NCBI GenBank assembly: GCA_022828595.1
Contig: JAKGHH010000005.1
Coordinates: forward strand, 59,577,655 to 59,641,654
Reading direction: 5' to 3'
Length of the DNA: 64,000 nucleotides
Origin: Nelumbo lutea
Taxonomy: Eukaryota > Streptophyta > Magnoliopsida > Proteales > Nelumbonaceae
Both the position numbers and the translations under genes were made by a program. The stretch's first letter is position 1. Each line of letters opens with the position of its first letter. Of the stretch, positions 11,355 through 22,290 are shown in pieces. The notes below the pieces were generated by a model. It had not been told where the DNA came from. It ran no database searches and saw nothing but the letters and a program-made list of their open reading frames with translations.

Positions 11355-12760
11355 ATGTCCATGGCCAGGCTGGTAGTCTTCTTCGCTCTTTGCGTTCTTC
11401 CGGCGCTCGTCACCGCAGCCCGTCCCGCCAAAAACCCTTTCAACGTCGTCGGCCGCGTTTATTGCGACACCTGCCGCGCTGGTTTTGAGACCCCAGCCAC
11501 CACTTACATTCCCGGTACGTACACCTTCTAAATTCTCCACTGCCTCTACTTTCGTGGTCTCAATTTCCTCCTCAAGGATCACAACCGTTTATCAAGTGCC
11601 TATTTTTTTCTAGATCTTTGTCTGTGTAGTTTTGGGTGCTTGCTATGTATCCCCTGACCCGAAGGTAGACCATGTCTATCATCAGATCTAAAGAATTTAT
11701 TAGAAAAGGAAGCTTCTTGTTGACTGGTTCCATGGGATCCATCAGTATACATAAACTTCTTATTATGTGAGGTGCATCCTGTGCCACTCTTCTAGGGTAT
11801 ATGGTGTTAGTCTTTACTGTGCTAATCTGGAAGTGTTTATTTGCACTGTGACGATGACTTCGGCCACGATCTCCGACGGGTGACGGCAGTTCAACCATTA
11901 ACCCTCTAAGCTTTCGGCTCATATTGGCCAAAGCTTCACAGAGAAAAAGTGAGGTTTGGTCGGGATGGGGAACTGGGGAAGATCCTAGGCAAATTCTTCT
12001 GTTGATGTCACATGCAAACAAAGTCATGGCAGCGATTTGCTACATTCATTCTATGGCATGAGCAAATGCTGGATTGCTGGTCTTGGTAGCTAAATCTCGA
12101 CCCATCAGGGACGACTTGACCAGATTTATGCCTCATCTTCAGACCCTTCTGAACTATTTATCCAGTTGATCGGTTTAGGCCTTGAAAAGATTGGGTCGAA
12201 CACCTTGGTTACCTAGAGGTTTCCAAAGTTTCATCAAATTTCGGGTTTGATCAAACACCTGGTGGGGAGGGCGGGATTCTGGGTTTACTAATTAGTGTTT
12301 TGCTTTGCGGTTGCCCGTCGATACCCATGACCCATTAACTTGCACTACTGCAATTGAAGCCAGTTCGTGGTAAATGATAAATGGTTGAGCTGAAATGAAG
12401 ATTGAATGAATTAGTTTGTAATGGACAGGTGCAAGGGTTAGGGTGGAATGCCGAGACCGAGACAACCTGAATCTGCTCTTCAGTGTTGAAGGTGTAACGG
12501 ATGCGACTGGAACGTACAATATCCAGGTCGCAGAAGACCACGGGGATCAACTCTGTGAAGCAGTCCTTGTGAGAAGCTCTCAAGAAGACTGTGGAAAGAT
12601 TGAGTCAGGACGTGAGCGAGCAAATGTGGTTCTAACCCGCAACAACGGGGTTTTGTCGGACAAGCGTTTCGCCAACAACATGGGCTTCGTCAAAGATCAG
12701 CCCCTGGCTGGATGTGCCGAGATTCTTAAGCAGTACCAGAGTGAGGAGTACCAAAACTAG
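11355..12760 (+). CDS. Pollen Ole e 1-like extracellular protein (two exons)
   Basis: Spliced CDS join(11355-11514, 12429-12760), 163 residues. The intron has GT-AG ends (GTACGT...GGACAG), phase 1, and joins at IP-GARVRVEC. Residues 1-22 (MSMARLVVFFALCVLPALVTAA) form a signal peptide, so the product is secreted. The mature part has the family's six cysteines: YCDTC (37, 40), VEC (61), LCEA (96), EDC (108) and GC (149). The N-terminal VVGRVYCDTC block is typical of the pollen Ole e 1/LAT52 family, small glycoprotein-like proteins of the cell wall and pollen tube. Length is normal. A second Met at residue 3 is an equally possible start. It stands alone between repeats and looks intact. Expression in pollen is family knowledge, not seen here. 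Confidence 0.95.
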
Positions 12761-13522
12761 AGCTTCTTCTACTACTCGGTAGAATGGTAGCCCCCCCTCA
12801 ACAATTTGGTTGATGATGCTCTCGTTATTTTATCAATATATCTTTAATAATTGTTCGAGTCATTGAGATGAGATGATTTCTTTCATGTCTTACTGAACTG
12901 AACTCTTCTTTTAACTTATAAATCCATTAGAGAGTCACTTGTTGTGGCTTAGCAACAACAATGTCATGTGTAGGATACTAGGATTTATGCCTTATACATT
13001 TAAGTTTTCTTACAGATAGTCTACTCCTTATTGTATATAATTGGGCATAGTAGATCCTTCTAGGCTCTAGCCTATTGCTATAAGATGAGTTCGTGCCCCA
13101 CAGAGGTATCTCGACCGATCCTCTGCCGTTCAGCCCATGTATGGAACGATGGGAGGTTGGCCGAATGTTGGGCTGGTGCCGATGGCTTCATTTCTTTTTT
13201 TCCTTACTTGTGGCTTTTTTCCGGATCAAAATATGGGGCGTATCTCATATCCCGTATCCAATCCAGTTCAATGTATGGACCATCCTATATGTTCAAATTT
13301 GTTTTAATTTAAATTAATTGTAATTCTAACTTGGTCCAGTGGCACTTAAACCTATATTTTTATCTTTCCATCAATGGACCAGATATTCGTTCAATTCAAC
13401 CCAATTCAATATAAATTCATTATTAATGAATCAGGCCCAATCCAATCTAATAAATACTTTGGACCACTAAGTCTGGACTGGTTCAATTCAATATGTCTTG
13501 TTGGTCCGTCCAATCTGTCTAA
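12761..13522. other. 3' flank of the Ole e 1-like gene and dispersed repeat
   Basis: The first part is probably 3' UTR (AATATA-type words near 12835). From about 13260 to 13590 the sequence has the TCCAATCCAGTTCAAT-type repeat shared with 8420-8625 and 43610-43880. No coding sequence recognised. Confidence 0.5.
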
Positions 13523-14212
13523 ATTGATTTTAGTTTGGATGGGTCCAATCTAAAACTAGTCCATTAACATCCCTAGCCTGCCATACCATCTCCAAAAGAT
13601 TAAATCATTCTACATTTCACCCCCCAAACCCTCTGGTTCTCATCCATCCCATCTGTCTAAATTGATTTTGGTTTACCATCTTCAAAAGATTAAAGCATGC
13701 CACATTCCACCCCCAAACCCTTTGATTAGTAGGAAAAGGTACAGAAAGAAAGGGAAAAGTAAGGAATCCCATAAATGATTTGTAAAGGTTTCCCTATCTT
13801 TTCTTTCCTTGTCCTATTTTTTCCTTCAAACCAAACACTGCGTTAGGGTAAAAACAAAATAGTGCAGATTGATTTTAGTTTGGATGGGTCCAATCTAAAA
13901 CTAGTCCATTAACATCCCTAGCCTGCCATACCATCTCCAAAAGATTAAATCATTCTACATTTCACCCCCCAAACCCTCTGGTTCTCATCCATCCCATCTG
14001 TCTAAATTGATTTTGGTTTACCATCTTCAAAAGATTAAAGCATGCCACATTCCACCCCCAAACCCTTTGATTAGTAGGAAAAGGTACAGAAAGAAAGGGA
14101 AAAGTAAGGAATCCCATAAATGATTTGTAAAGGTTTCCCTATCTTTTCTTTCCTTGTCCTATTTTTTCCTTCAAACCAAACACTGCGTTAGGGTAAAAAC
14201 AAAATAGTGCAG
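13523..14212. repeat. Perfect 345-bp tandem duplication
   Basis: Copy 1 is 13523-13867 and copy 2 is 13868-14212. Reading both through I find no difference. Each copy also has a diverged internal repeat of about 100 bp (TACCATCTCCAAAAGATTAA versus TACCATCTTCAAAAGATTAA). No coding content. Confidence 0.92.
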
Positions 14213-14723
14213 AATGTAATTTAAATTGCTGGTTTCTGGTTTTAGAAAGCAGAGTGGACATCATATGGCATATAAAACATCTGAAGTCTGAACTACTGCT
14301 TTCAAAGTCTACAAAAAGGCATTACCCTTAGCCTTGAGACCGTTAACTTGGGGGAGCCCCACCTAGTCCTAAAAGTTCAGGGTAGCCTAAGTCTAACCTG
14401 AGTTCAACCTCATTATATATATATATATAAATATATTTTCATACATACATGCATATATACATACTTTTTAATAAACCATATATATACACATATATGCATA
14501 TACACATGTATATAAAATTTTTATGTGGGTTGATTAACTAACCTGAGCCCAACCCAATCCTAATATATCAAATTTTAGTGTGAACTAGACTCAGATTGGA
14601 TAGTTTGGGCTTAGGGCTTAAGGCTCAACTTTTAGGATTGGGCATGGGTTGAAGTTGCACCCCTACCATTAATTGGCACAAACATAATAGCATCACCTTT
14701 TATATCGAAAAGAAAAAAAAGGT
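14213..14723. other. Non-coding stretch with (TA)n
   Basis: Includes an AT dinucleotide tract near 14414-14430 and ATATATACACATATATGCATAT-like sequence up to about 14510. Nothing else recognised. Confidence 0.5.
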
Positions 14724-14733
14724 AATAGCATCA

Positions 14734-16221
14734 AGTTCAAATCTGTGCCCCACTGGCTCTCGCCCCACACGCTGAGCGTCCGCCATCTATCCCTTCGCAT
14801 GCAATTAGCTTGTGGGGCTAACAGGACGGCCGTTAATTCGTCCAGTTAACCCCAAAACTAGCCCAAAACCGAGTCAAACATTCCTGCGTGCTTGAGCTGC
14901 CGGTCCCCTGACCCCGTTCTTCTTCCCTTACCCAAGTTCTCCTTCTCCGGCATCGGTGACCGCTCCGGTGAATTCACCTTGACCAGGTATTCTCCAACAC
15001 TATTTTGTTAAAATTGGAACACAATGTTATTTTATTTTTTCATTTCAAATCAGAAAAACCCCAATTTCCTGATATTTTATTTTCTCATTTCAAATCAGAG
15101 AAACCAGTCAAACCACCAACCATCTACAACGACCACCGGCGATCATTCTGCCATTTCACGTACTCTCCAACTCTCATATTATCACTCTTCATACATCTTC
15201 TTTTTTTTTTTCTTTATTTTTCTGATATTTTGGTTTTTCAGAAATCAGAGAAACCACTGGCAACAGTGGTTTTTTCTCCGGCACCGGCGATCATCCGGCC
15301 ATTTCACTGTCACAGGTACTCTCCAACTCTCATAGAAACCACTCTTCCACAAGACATTCCTCTGTGCCATTCTTTCTCTTAAGTCTTACCTATATTGGAT
15401 TCGCCCAGTCATCTATGGACAAGAACTTGGGTTTGGACGTTCCAGTGATCGTGGTCTTGGTGCCATCTTTACATCTCCAATACCAGCTGCACCTGATAGT
15501 ACACTAAAACGAAGTTTCAGTGATCGTGGTCTCGCCGATTGGATAAAAAAGAAAAGAAGAAAGAGATCCAACACTTCAGTGAATTTTTTCTTTTCTTTTC
15601 TTTTTTTGTTATTCTTTGAATAATCAGAATCAGAAGAGCACAGTGCATATGTTATCTTTTTGCCCTGCCCATAACAAAAATATAATTTCCAGGAGAACAA
15701 TGAATGAAGGAAGCTTCTGCAAAAGGACAGTAGAAATCAAATGTCTGAATCAAAAACAATCTGCGCCTGATGATCCCTGAAATCTTTGTTTTAGCAATTA
15801 TCTTTTCCCTGGGTTTGAATTTTCTGTCAAATACTGTTTTCCTCTCAATCCAGAGGCTCCAGAAAATGACATACACATAAGATCGGTCAAATGCCTAGGC
15901 ATCACCCGGGATCCGTTGGGTAACTGAATGAAGTGTAGCCAAATATCATACAGATAAGAATAATATATGTTCAAGAATACTTGGACAGAGTGAACTCACT
16001 GGAGCGGTCGCCAATGCCGGAGAAGGAGAACTCGGGTGAGGGGAGAAGAATGGAGGTCAGGGGACCCGCAAATCAAGCACGCGGGAATGTTTGACTCGGT
16101 TTTGGGTTTGTTTTGGGGCTTAACGGGACAAGTTAATTGCGTGCGAAGGGACAGATGGCGGACGCTCGACGTGTGGAGCGTTTGTGGGGCGAGAACCGGT
16201 TGGGCGCAGATTTAAACTCTC
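14734..16221. mobile_element. Mutator-like TIR element with 10-bp target duplication
   Basis: Long terminal inverted repeats of about 250 bp, 14734-14990 and 15985-16221. Shared blocks include GAGCGTCCGCCATCT, AAAACCGAGTCAAACATTCC and AGTTCTCCTTCTCCGGCAT. AATAGCATCA lies directly outside both ends (14724-14733 and 16222-16231). Long TIRs with a 9-11-bp duplication fit the Mutator (MULE) superfamily. No transposase is visible in the ~1 kb interior, so it is non-autonomous and may carry captured host sequence. Confidence 0.88.
15415..15600 (+). pseudogene. Possible captured gene fragment inside the MULE
   Basis: One frame reads protein-like: FGRSSDRGLGAIFTSPIPA, then RSFSDRGLADWIKKKRRKR, with a Ser-Asp-Arg-Gly motif used twice. 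I do not recognise the family. It has no start codon of its own and is not continued. The minus-strand frame at 15876-15652 (VIFWSLWIERKTVFDRK) recalls the C-terminal end of plant LINE proteins, but only weakly. Both may be captured scraps or chance. Confidence 0.3.
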
Positions 16222-16231
16222 AATAGCATCA

Positions 16232-17772
16232 CTTCATGTTTTTTGAGCTTTCAAATCAGTCTTTGCTCCATCTCCACTGGGAGTTTGGGACTCTAATAAA
16301 AATGGTTCCACAAGTTATTGACAAGTAGTAACCTGAGGGATGAATTGGATATTAAAAGACACTGATAGGCCCGAAATAGAGTTAGAGAACTCATGGTCCG
16401 AGATCAAATATTAAATTATTGATATTGGGTATTATATTAGACAAGTCATACAGATATGCTTTGGGATTACATAAGATGAAAAATATGAAAATGGTTGGAT
16501 ATGTTAGGGAAACAAATATAAATTTTATAAACACATTAATAATACTAACGTTAAATAGACACAAATAATGTATAAATAAATAAGAAATGTGTATTTTAAG
16601 ATGTATATAAAAAATATATTACAATTAATGTAATAGGATGCTTTGATATCATAAGTATAACTTTATTAATAATGCACAAATCAATAATCCAAGACGTAAA
16701 ACATATGCATCTATTATACCTTAATTATTATATCAATTATTTTCTATTTTATTATTTTTTATATTAATAAAAAGTCAACAAAATATTAAATTCTCAAATG
16801 TAAATTAAACTACCAATTAATAATTTATAAAAATATATAATCTTAACTTAAAATGTATCAAATATATTAAAATTTCTAAGATGTATATCATATGCAAATT
16901 CATAATGTGTTTTTATAATTTTTATGAAATTAAAAATCATTTTATGATATAAATATAGATTAATAGATTTGATACATTCAATATAATATTATATTCTTGA
17001 ATGTTGAGTAAAAAAATTCTTGTTTTTGTAAGTGATAAATATGTTATTATTTAATGTATATAAAAAATAATTAATAATACATATACATACATATTATGTA
17101 CAAATTTATAAATTTTCTGTATTAAAATAATTATTCTGTTATTAATATTTTATTTATATAAATTTCTTAATATCAATATCATCTTTTGATTTTAATGTGA
17201 ACTTGATAGGTCATTTATTTCATTAGTTTATAAAATACTGATTTTGAATATTGTTTTTTAACTTTCGACTAGAATTGTTAAATATAAATATGTCTCGTTT
17301 ATTTGAATTGCATGTGGAGACCAAAGTTAATAAAAGCTATTTTATTTCATTTAATATCACAAGAGGTAAAATAGCCTAATGGTTTAAGGTTGTATTTGGG
17401 GTTTGGACACAGGTGCTAGGTGATCTGGGTTTGATTCATACTATTTTCATTTTTAAAATAGAAAGGGAGGCGTGATGTGTTCATTCTATATCGTTCCATG
17501 TTGGTGTGTATTGAATGATACAATATGATACACACTTGTTTCCATCTAATACGCATGATTGATATGATACACCTCTAGTTGTAGCATATCCCATGCTAAT
17601 TATAGTTGATACCCATAAAGAGATGGAGAGGGAGGGAGGGAGAAAGAAGAAAGAGAGATTGTTACACTCTCAAATGATCCCTCACGCACAAAACTGACAT
17701 GGAATATTTTAATTGGACACGAAATCCACTAAATAGTGTATTACGTGTAGCTAATCCAAACTCTTTGCCACG
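16232..17772. other. AT-rich intergenic stretch
   Basis: 16400-17340 is very AT-rich with no coding content. 17600-17660 is a GGGA/GAGA-rich tract. A SINE-like segment is listed separately. Confidence 0.55.
17362..17455 (+). mobile_element. tRNA-like SINE head (pol III A and B boxes)
   Basis: TAGCCTAATGG at 17372-17382 fits the pol III A-box consensus TRGYNNARNGG exactly. GGTTTGATTCA at 17428-17438 fits the B box GGTTCRANNCC at 9 of 11 positions. The spacing is tRNA-like. It does not fold into a full tRNA. A SINE 5' region is the best reading; the 3' end is not clear. Confidence 0.45.
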
Positions 17773-17777
17773 GTAAT

Positions 17778-18699
17778 TGATAATGGAAGATTTAACCCGA
17801 CCTCACAGTTATGCGACACGTGGCAAAAACAACAGCTCGACACAAAAGCGAGCCTAAGGCGCAAACACCAAGAGGAGACACCAGCGGACCAAACTCCCTA
17901 CTGGGGGCCCGAAGTCACCCTTGGCCCCAAACTAGAAAGTAATCCGAATTAGCCTACCTTGTAACAGTTCGGGATACACTTCGCCGAATTGGCCAACCTT
18001 GTAACAATTGGGGATACACTTCACCGAGCTGGCCAACCTTGCAACAGTTCGGGATTCACCTCGCCTAACTGGTCAACCTTGTAACAGTTCGGGGTACACC
18101 TCGCCGAACTGGCCAACCTTGTCACAGTTTGGGGTACACCTCGCCGAACTGGCCCGCTCTATACATACCTCCGAACTCAAGACTTCGCCTCGCTTACCAC
18201 TCCGCGTCACCTTCCGAGCACCAAAACCAAACAAATCGTACCATGCCTAACACTGAGGAAGTCCGTACCCGAGGGCGCCACACCGGACTGACTTGGGATC
18301 TGACGCTCGACGGCCGCACTCTAAACGGCCACCTGCCACCGCCAACCGACACCGCCATCTCCAGTTAGAGAGACGGTTAGGCAGTGACGGTTCTGTCCCA
18401 GCAGAAAGGACGGCGACCGAATTGACAGACGCAAGGGCGATCATATCCGACCTGACAAGGGCCTCGGAGTGAGTGCGCGAAGTGATTATAAGAACCCCCT
18501 GCCCCCAACAAACAAGGTATGTGAACTTTGCGCTACCTGGTCTTCAATTTGTCTTTGAGAGATTACTGACTTGAGCTTCGGAGTTATCACACCGGGTTCC
18601 CCCCGGATTTCTCTCATCTTCCCCGTTTCAGGCCCCCCGACGCTCCAGCTCATAGGCGAGTTCGTTGACAGCTAAGACTGGCCGGATTGCGCTCCATCA
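17778..18699 (+). repeat. Element B 5' LTR (922 bp)
   Basis: Starts TGATAATGGAAG, ends GCGCTCCATCA. Holds five hairpin-forming 40-bp repeats at 17946-18150. A TATA-like ATTATAAG lies at 18485-18492 before the presumed transcription start. The end is followed by the PBS. Confidence 0.95.
17946..18150 (+). repeat. 40-bp tandem repeats with hairpin units (five copies)
   Basis: Unit of 40 bp, for example with CAGTTCGG, an 11-base loop, then CCGAACTG. Stems are perfect in one unit and have one or more mismatches in the others. The array sits upstream of the TATA-like site, so it lies in U3. Confidence 0.9.
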
Positions 18700-18700
18700 A

Positions 18701-18717
18701 TTGGCGCCGTCTGTGGG
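18701..18717 (+). other. Element B primer-binding site
   Basis: TTGGCGCCGTCTGTGGG begins two bases after the LTR end. TGGCGCCGT is complementary to the 3' terminus of plant tRNA-Asp including CCA. Confidence 0.8.
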
Positions 18718-18797
18718 AACGCTTCTAAAAGCCTCCCTCTAAATATCTTTTACCTACCCTTCTTTCAAAAACTCCCAACACCCACTCCAACACCGAA

Positions 18798-20640
18798 ATG
18801 GCCTCCTCCAGCAGTGTTGGACGTGGAACCGAAACAGCCACTACCGGAGAGCAACTTAATGCCCCGACGGTGTGCATTGGGTAGTTCACCATCCCCCTTT
18901 CAGAGGATGGGATCCCAAGTTTGAATGTGCCACATGCGGTGGCACCTCTGAACACTCCCTCGCTGAACATCCCTCTCCCACTCCCCGTCAAAACGAACTT
19001 CGCAGAACCGACTGCTGTCCCACTGGCAGCCCGCCAAAACCAGATAGATGATCTGATGCAGTGCATGCAGGCAATACAAGCCCAAATGCAGCAATTCCAG
19101 CAGCACCAACTCCAACAACACCAGGTGTTGCACCACCTCTCCCAACACCATTATCAACAACAATTCCCTCAGCTACCCTTGAACCAGCCACTTCCCCCCC
19201 GACACCCTATTTCAAAGCCGGTCAAGGCCTCCCCTCAAGGTGGACGACCTCACCAAGGAGAGGCTTCCCGACCGCAGAACCCCCCTAACAGTCAGGCCTC
19301 ATCCCCGGGCCGAAAACAAAGAAAGATCACTCCCGCCTCGCAGCTTGTGGGTGGGTCAAGAACCTCGCCAACAAAGTCACCTCGGCGCTCCAAGCCCGAG
19401 TTCCCACTTACAGAGAACCGCTTCAGCGCCTTGGCAGCAGGCCAGTAATCCGGGCCCATCGAACTCGGCAACACAGAGGCAAGCAGCGCCAGCACCAGGC
19501 CCACTCAAAGAAGGCACCGACGAAGTCGCCGAACTGCTACCCGCGTGCTACCTGAGCTCAGAGGAAAGGAAGAAACGAGCTCGGGTGAGGTAAAAACCGT
19601 CCCCATTCTCTCAGTTCCTTCCCCCCTTTCAGCGGAACTGTTGGCAGTCCCCTTGCCTAGAGATTTCAAACTCCCTTCTCTGGACAAGTATGATGGGTCC
19701 TTTGACCCCAACGACCACGTCGACGCGTTTCAGTCGCAAATGTACCTTGCTAGGGCAAGCGAGTCGTGCATGTGCGTAGCCTTCACCACCACCTTCAGAG
19801 GGGTGGTCCACACCTGGTACCGGAACCTAGCTTTCGGGTCAATAAAAAGCTGGCCCTAGTTCGTGCAGATCTTCACTGCGCACTTTGTCATCAGCAAAAG
19901 GTGTCCCAGAACCAAGGAAAGTATCTTCGGGGTAATCCAAAGAGAGGGAGAACCCATTCGGAGCTACATCAAACGGTTCAATGAGGAATGTCTGCAAATC
20001 CCTCGGTTAGACCCCGCGGTACAGCTCGCCGCGGCCAAAAGGGGTGTGACGCACAAAGAATTTAAATGGCACATGGTGGCCAGCCAGCCAGCAACCGTGG
20101 CCGACTTCCTCAAGCTCGCGGAAAAGTTTATGAGAACAGAGGAAGAGATCAACCAGAGAAACGAAATCGGTGTTGAAAAAAGAAAAAGAGAAAGCAAGCC
20201 CTCCAACCAGGGCGACAGAAGAGACCACAACCGAGATACAAAGCCGAGTCAGCCGTCCCGAGCTCCCCTAGCAGTTCGGACGGATTACTTGCCATTGAAC
20301 ACAAGGCGGACCGAGATCCTGATGACGATCAAGGACGCCCCTTACGTAAAGTGGCCTCCTCGCCTGAAGAGCAACCCCAACGAGCGGAACAAAAATTTAT
20401 ATTGTAGTTTCCATAAAGATCACGGTCATAGCACCGAGCAATGTAATAATCTCCGCGACGAGATAGAAGGACTCATCCGTCGTGGGTACTTAAGAAATTT
20501 TGTACATTATGACAATAGTAATAAAGCAGGTCGGCAAGGGGAACACGGGAAGGATGTCCCCGAGCTGAGCAACAGACCGACCGAAGCCTTGCAGCGACCT
20601 CCCCCAGAAGAAAGGCCAGTCCGGGGAACCATCTACGTGA
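18798..20640 (+). pseudogene. Element B gag (one frame, three in-frame stops)
   Basis: The start ATG at 18798 (MASSSSVGRGTE) opens the frame that carries most of gag-pol. Features: FTIPLSEDGIPSLNVP, a Gln-rich stretch (near residues 95-135), the gag core (WYRNLAF, IKRFNEECLQIPRLDPAV), a basic region, and a zinc-knuckle-like CSFHKDHGHSTEQC before IEGLIRRGYLRNF. Stops at 18882 (TAG), 19446 (TAA) and 19857 (TAG). The first and third face Gln codons in element A, so each is a C-to-T change. Gag would form the cytoplasmic particle. The gag/pol boundary is approximate. Confidence 0.9.
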
Positions 20641-21540
20641 TAGTGGGCGGTTCGGTGGTGGTAGGATGCACTTCGGCGGCAGCAAGGACGTCAGTTCACG
20701 AAGCAGCCCGAGAGGAGCAGAACCCTCCCAAGAGGCCAAAGAAGGAAGACCAGATCTTTCTTATAGAAGACAACGCGCGAGGTGTTCAATACCCCCACGA
20801 CGACACGCTCGTCATAAAGCTAAGGATCAACGACTTCGAAGTCTGGCGCGTACTGGTAGACTCAGGCAGTTCGGCGGACATACTATTCAAATCAGCGTTC
20901 GACCAATTGCAGTTGCAGAAAAGCGATTTGAAACCCGCTCACACTCCTCTGGTAGGCTTCAGCGGAGAGGAAGTCAGGCCATTGAGAAAAATAACAGTAC
21001 CTGTGGAAGTCGACACATGGCCGTGCGCGGTAAGACTCAACCACGATTTCCTGGTGGTCGCGACCCCCTCCCCATACAACGCCATAATAGGGCGACCAAT
21101 TACGCATATTCTGCGTGCAGTGGTCTCCACCTATTATCTGGCAATGAAGTTCCCCACGGACTTCGGTGTGGGGGTAGCGCGGGGCGACCAACTCGAGTCC
21201 CGCAAGTGCTATGTTGCCGCCCTGAAGGGAAAAAACAAGGCAGTCGATGACCTCAAACTAGAGCGACCGGCGGAGCAGGGCGAGGAACGAGCTTCGCCCA
21301 CTAAGGAAACAGTCGTTGTCCCGACCTCGGCTACAGATCCGATGCGAACTCTACAGATCGGCGCCTCCGTCAAGGAGCCTTTGCGAACTGAACTGGTGAG
21401 CTTCTTACTCCAAAATATAGATATTTTTGCATAGTCCGCGGAAGATATGTCCGGTATTGACCCTGGCCTTATAACTCACAAGCTTAACACTGGCCCTGTA
21501 ATTAGACCCATTAGATAGAAGAAACGCAACTTAGCCCCGG
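20641..21540 (+). pseudogene. Element B aspartic protease and linker
   Basis: Same frame as gag. The active-site block VLVDSGSSADILFK lies near 20848-20890, and the second conserved block VVATPSPYNAIIGRPITH near 21055-21110. It would cleave the polyprotein. Stops at 21432 (TAG, Trp in element A: FAWSA) and 21516 (TAG; element A has a stop at the same place). No frameshift is seen between gag and protease, consistent with a single gag-pol frame. Confidence 0.88.
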
Positions 21541-22290
21541 AGCGCTGGAGGGCGATCGACGAAGAAGACAAAAAGCTCCTCGCAGCGGACTTCATAAGGG
21601 AAGTTCATTACCCGAGCTGGGTAGCCAACCCAGTGCTGGTGAAAAAAGCCAACAGCAAGTGGCGCATGTGCGTTGACTACACTGATCTGAACCGAGCTTG
21701 CCCAAAAGACTGCTTCCCCCTACCCCGAATTGACCGCCTGGTGGACGCGACCTCGGGACACAAGCTGCTAAGCTTCCTAGATGCCTACTCAGGCTACAAC
21801 CAGATTAAGATGGACTAGTCCGACCAAGAAAAAACCAGCTTCATTACCGATTTTGGCCTGTACTGTTACAAGGTCATGCCCTTTGGGCTAAAGAATGCTG
21901 GCGCAACCTTTCAAAGACTTGCAAATAAACTTTTTCGGCCTTTAATTGGCACGAAAATCGAATGTTATGTAGACGACATGGTCGTCAAAACATAGTTTTC
22001 GCGGGAATTAATAAAAGACTTGGATTCTGTCTTCCAAATTCTGCGTCAGTATAACATGAGACTAAACCCAAACAAGTGTCTATTCGGTGTCACCTCGAGT
22101 AAGTTCCTAGGGTACATTGTCAACCGGCGCGGCATTGAGGCCAACCCGGACAAAATAAAGGCCATCCTTGATATGAGACCACCTCGAAAAGTAAAAGAAG
22201 TTCAAAGGCTAAACGGCCGCATAGCCGCTCTGAGCCGCTTCATGTCCAAGTCGGCAGACCGCTGCCTGCCTTTCTTCAAGGCAATGAAAG
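21541..22290 (+). pseudogene. Element B reverse transcriptase (YVDD intact, two stops)
   Basis: RT core blocks are complete: REVHYPSWVANPVLVKKA, WRMCVDYTDLNRACPKDCF, LLSFLDAYSGYNQIKMD, VMPFGLKNAGATFQRLAN, and the polymerase box ECYVDDMVVKT with both catalytic Asp residues. This is followed by FLGYIVNRRGIEANPDKI. Stops at 21816 and 21993 (TAG); the latter faces Gln in element A (VKTQ). Apart from the stops the domain looks well conserved. Confidence 0.93.

Noticed and set aside
11280..12027. Minus-strand frames over the Ole e 1-like gene and its intron
   Set aside because: No domain, and they overlap a clear gene with a signal peptide and six conserved Cys.
17362..17455. Functional tRNA gene
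   Set aside because: Pol III boxes are present but I cannot form acceptor or anticodon stems; SINE is the better reading.
19964..20230. Minus-strand open frames of 70-90 residues across element B gag and pol
   Set aside because: They are mirror frames of the GC-rich coding strand with no domain; the only antisense gene I accept is at 24903-26875.
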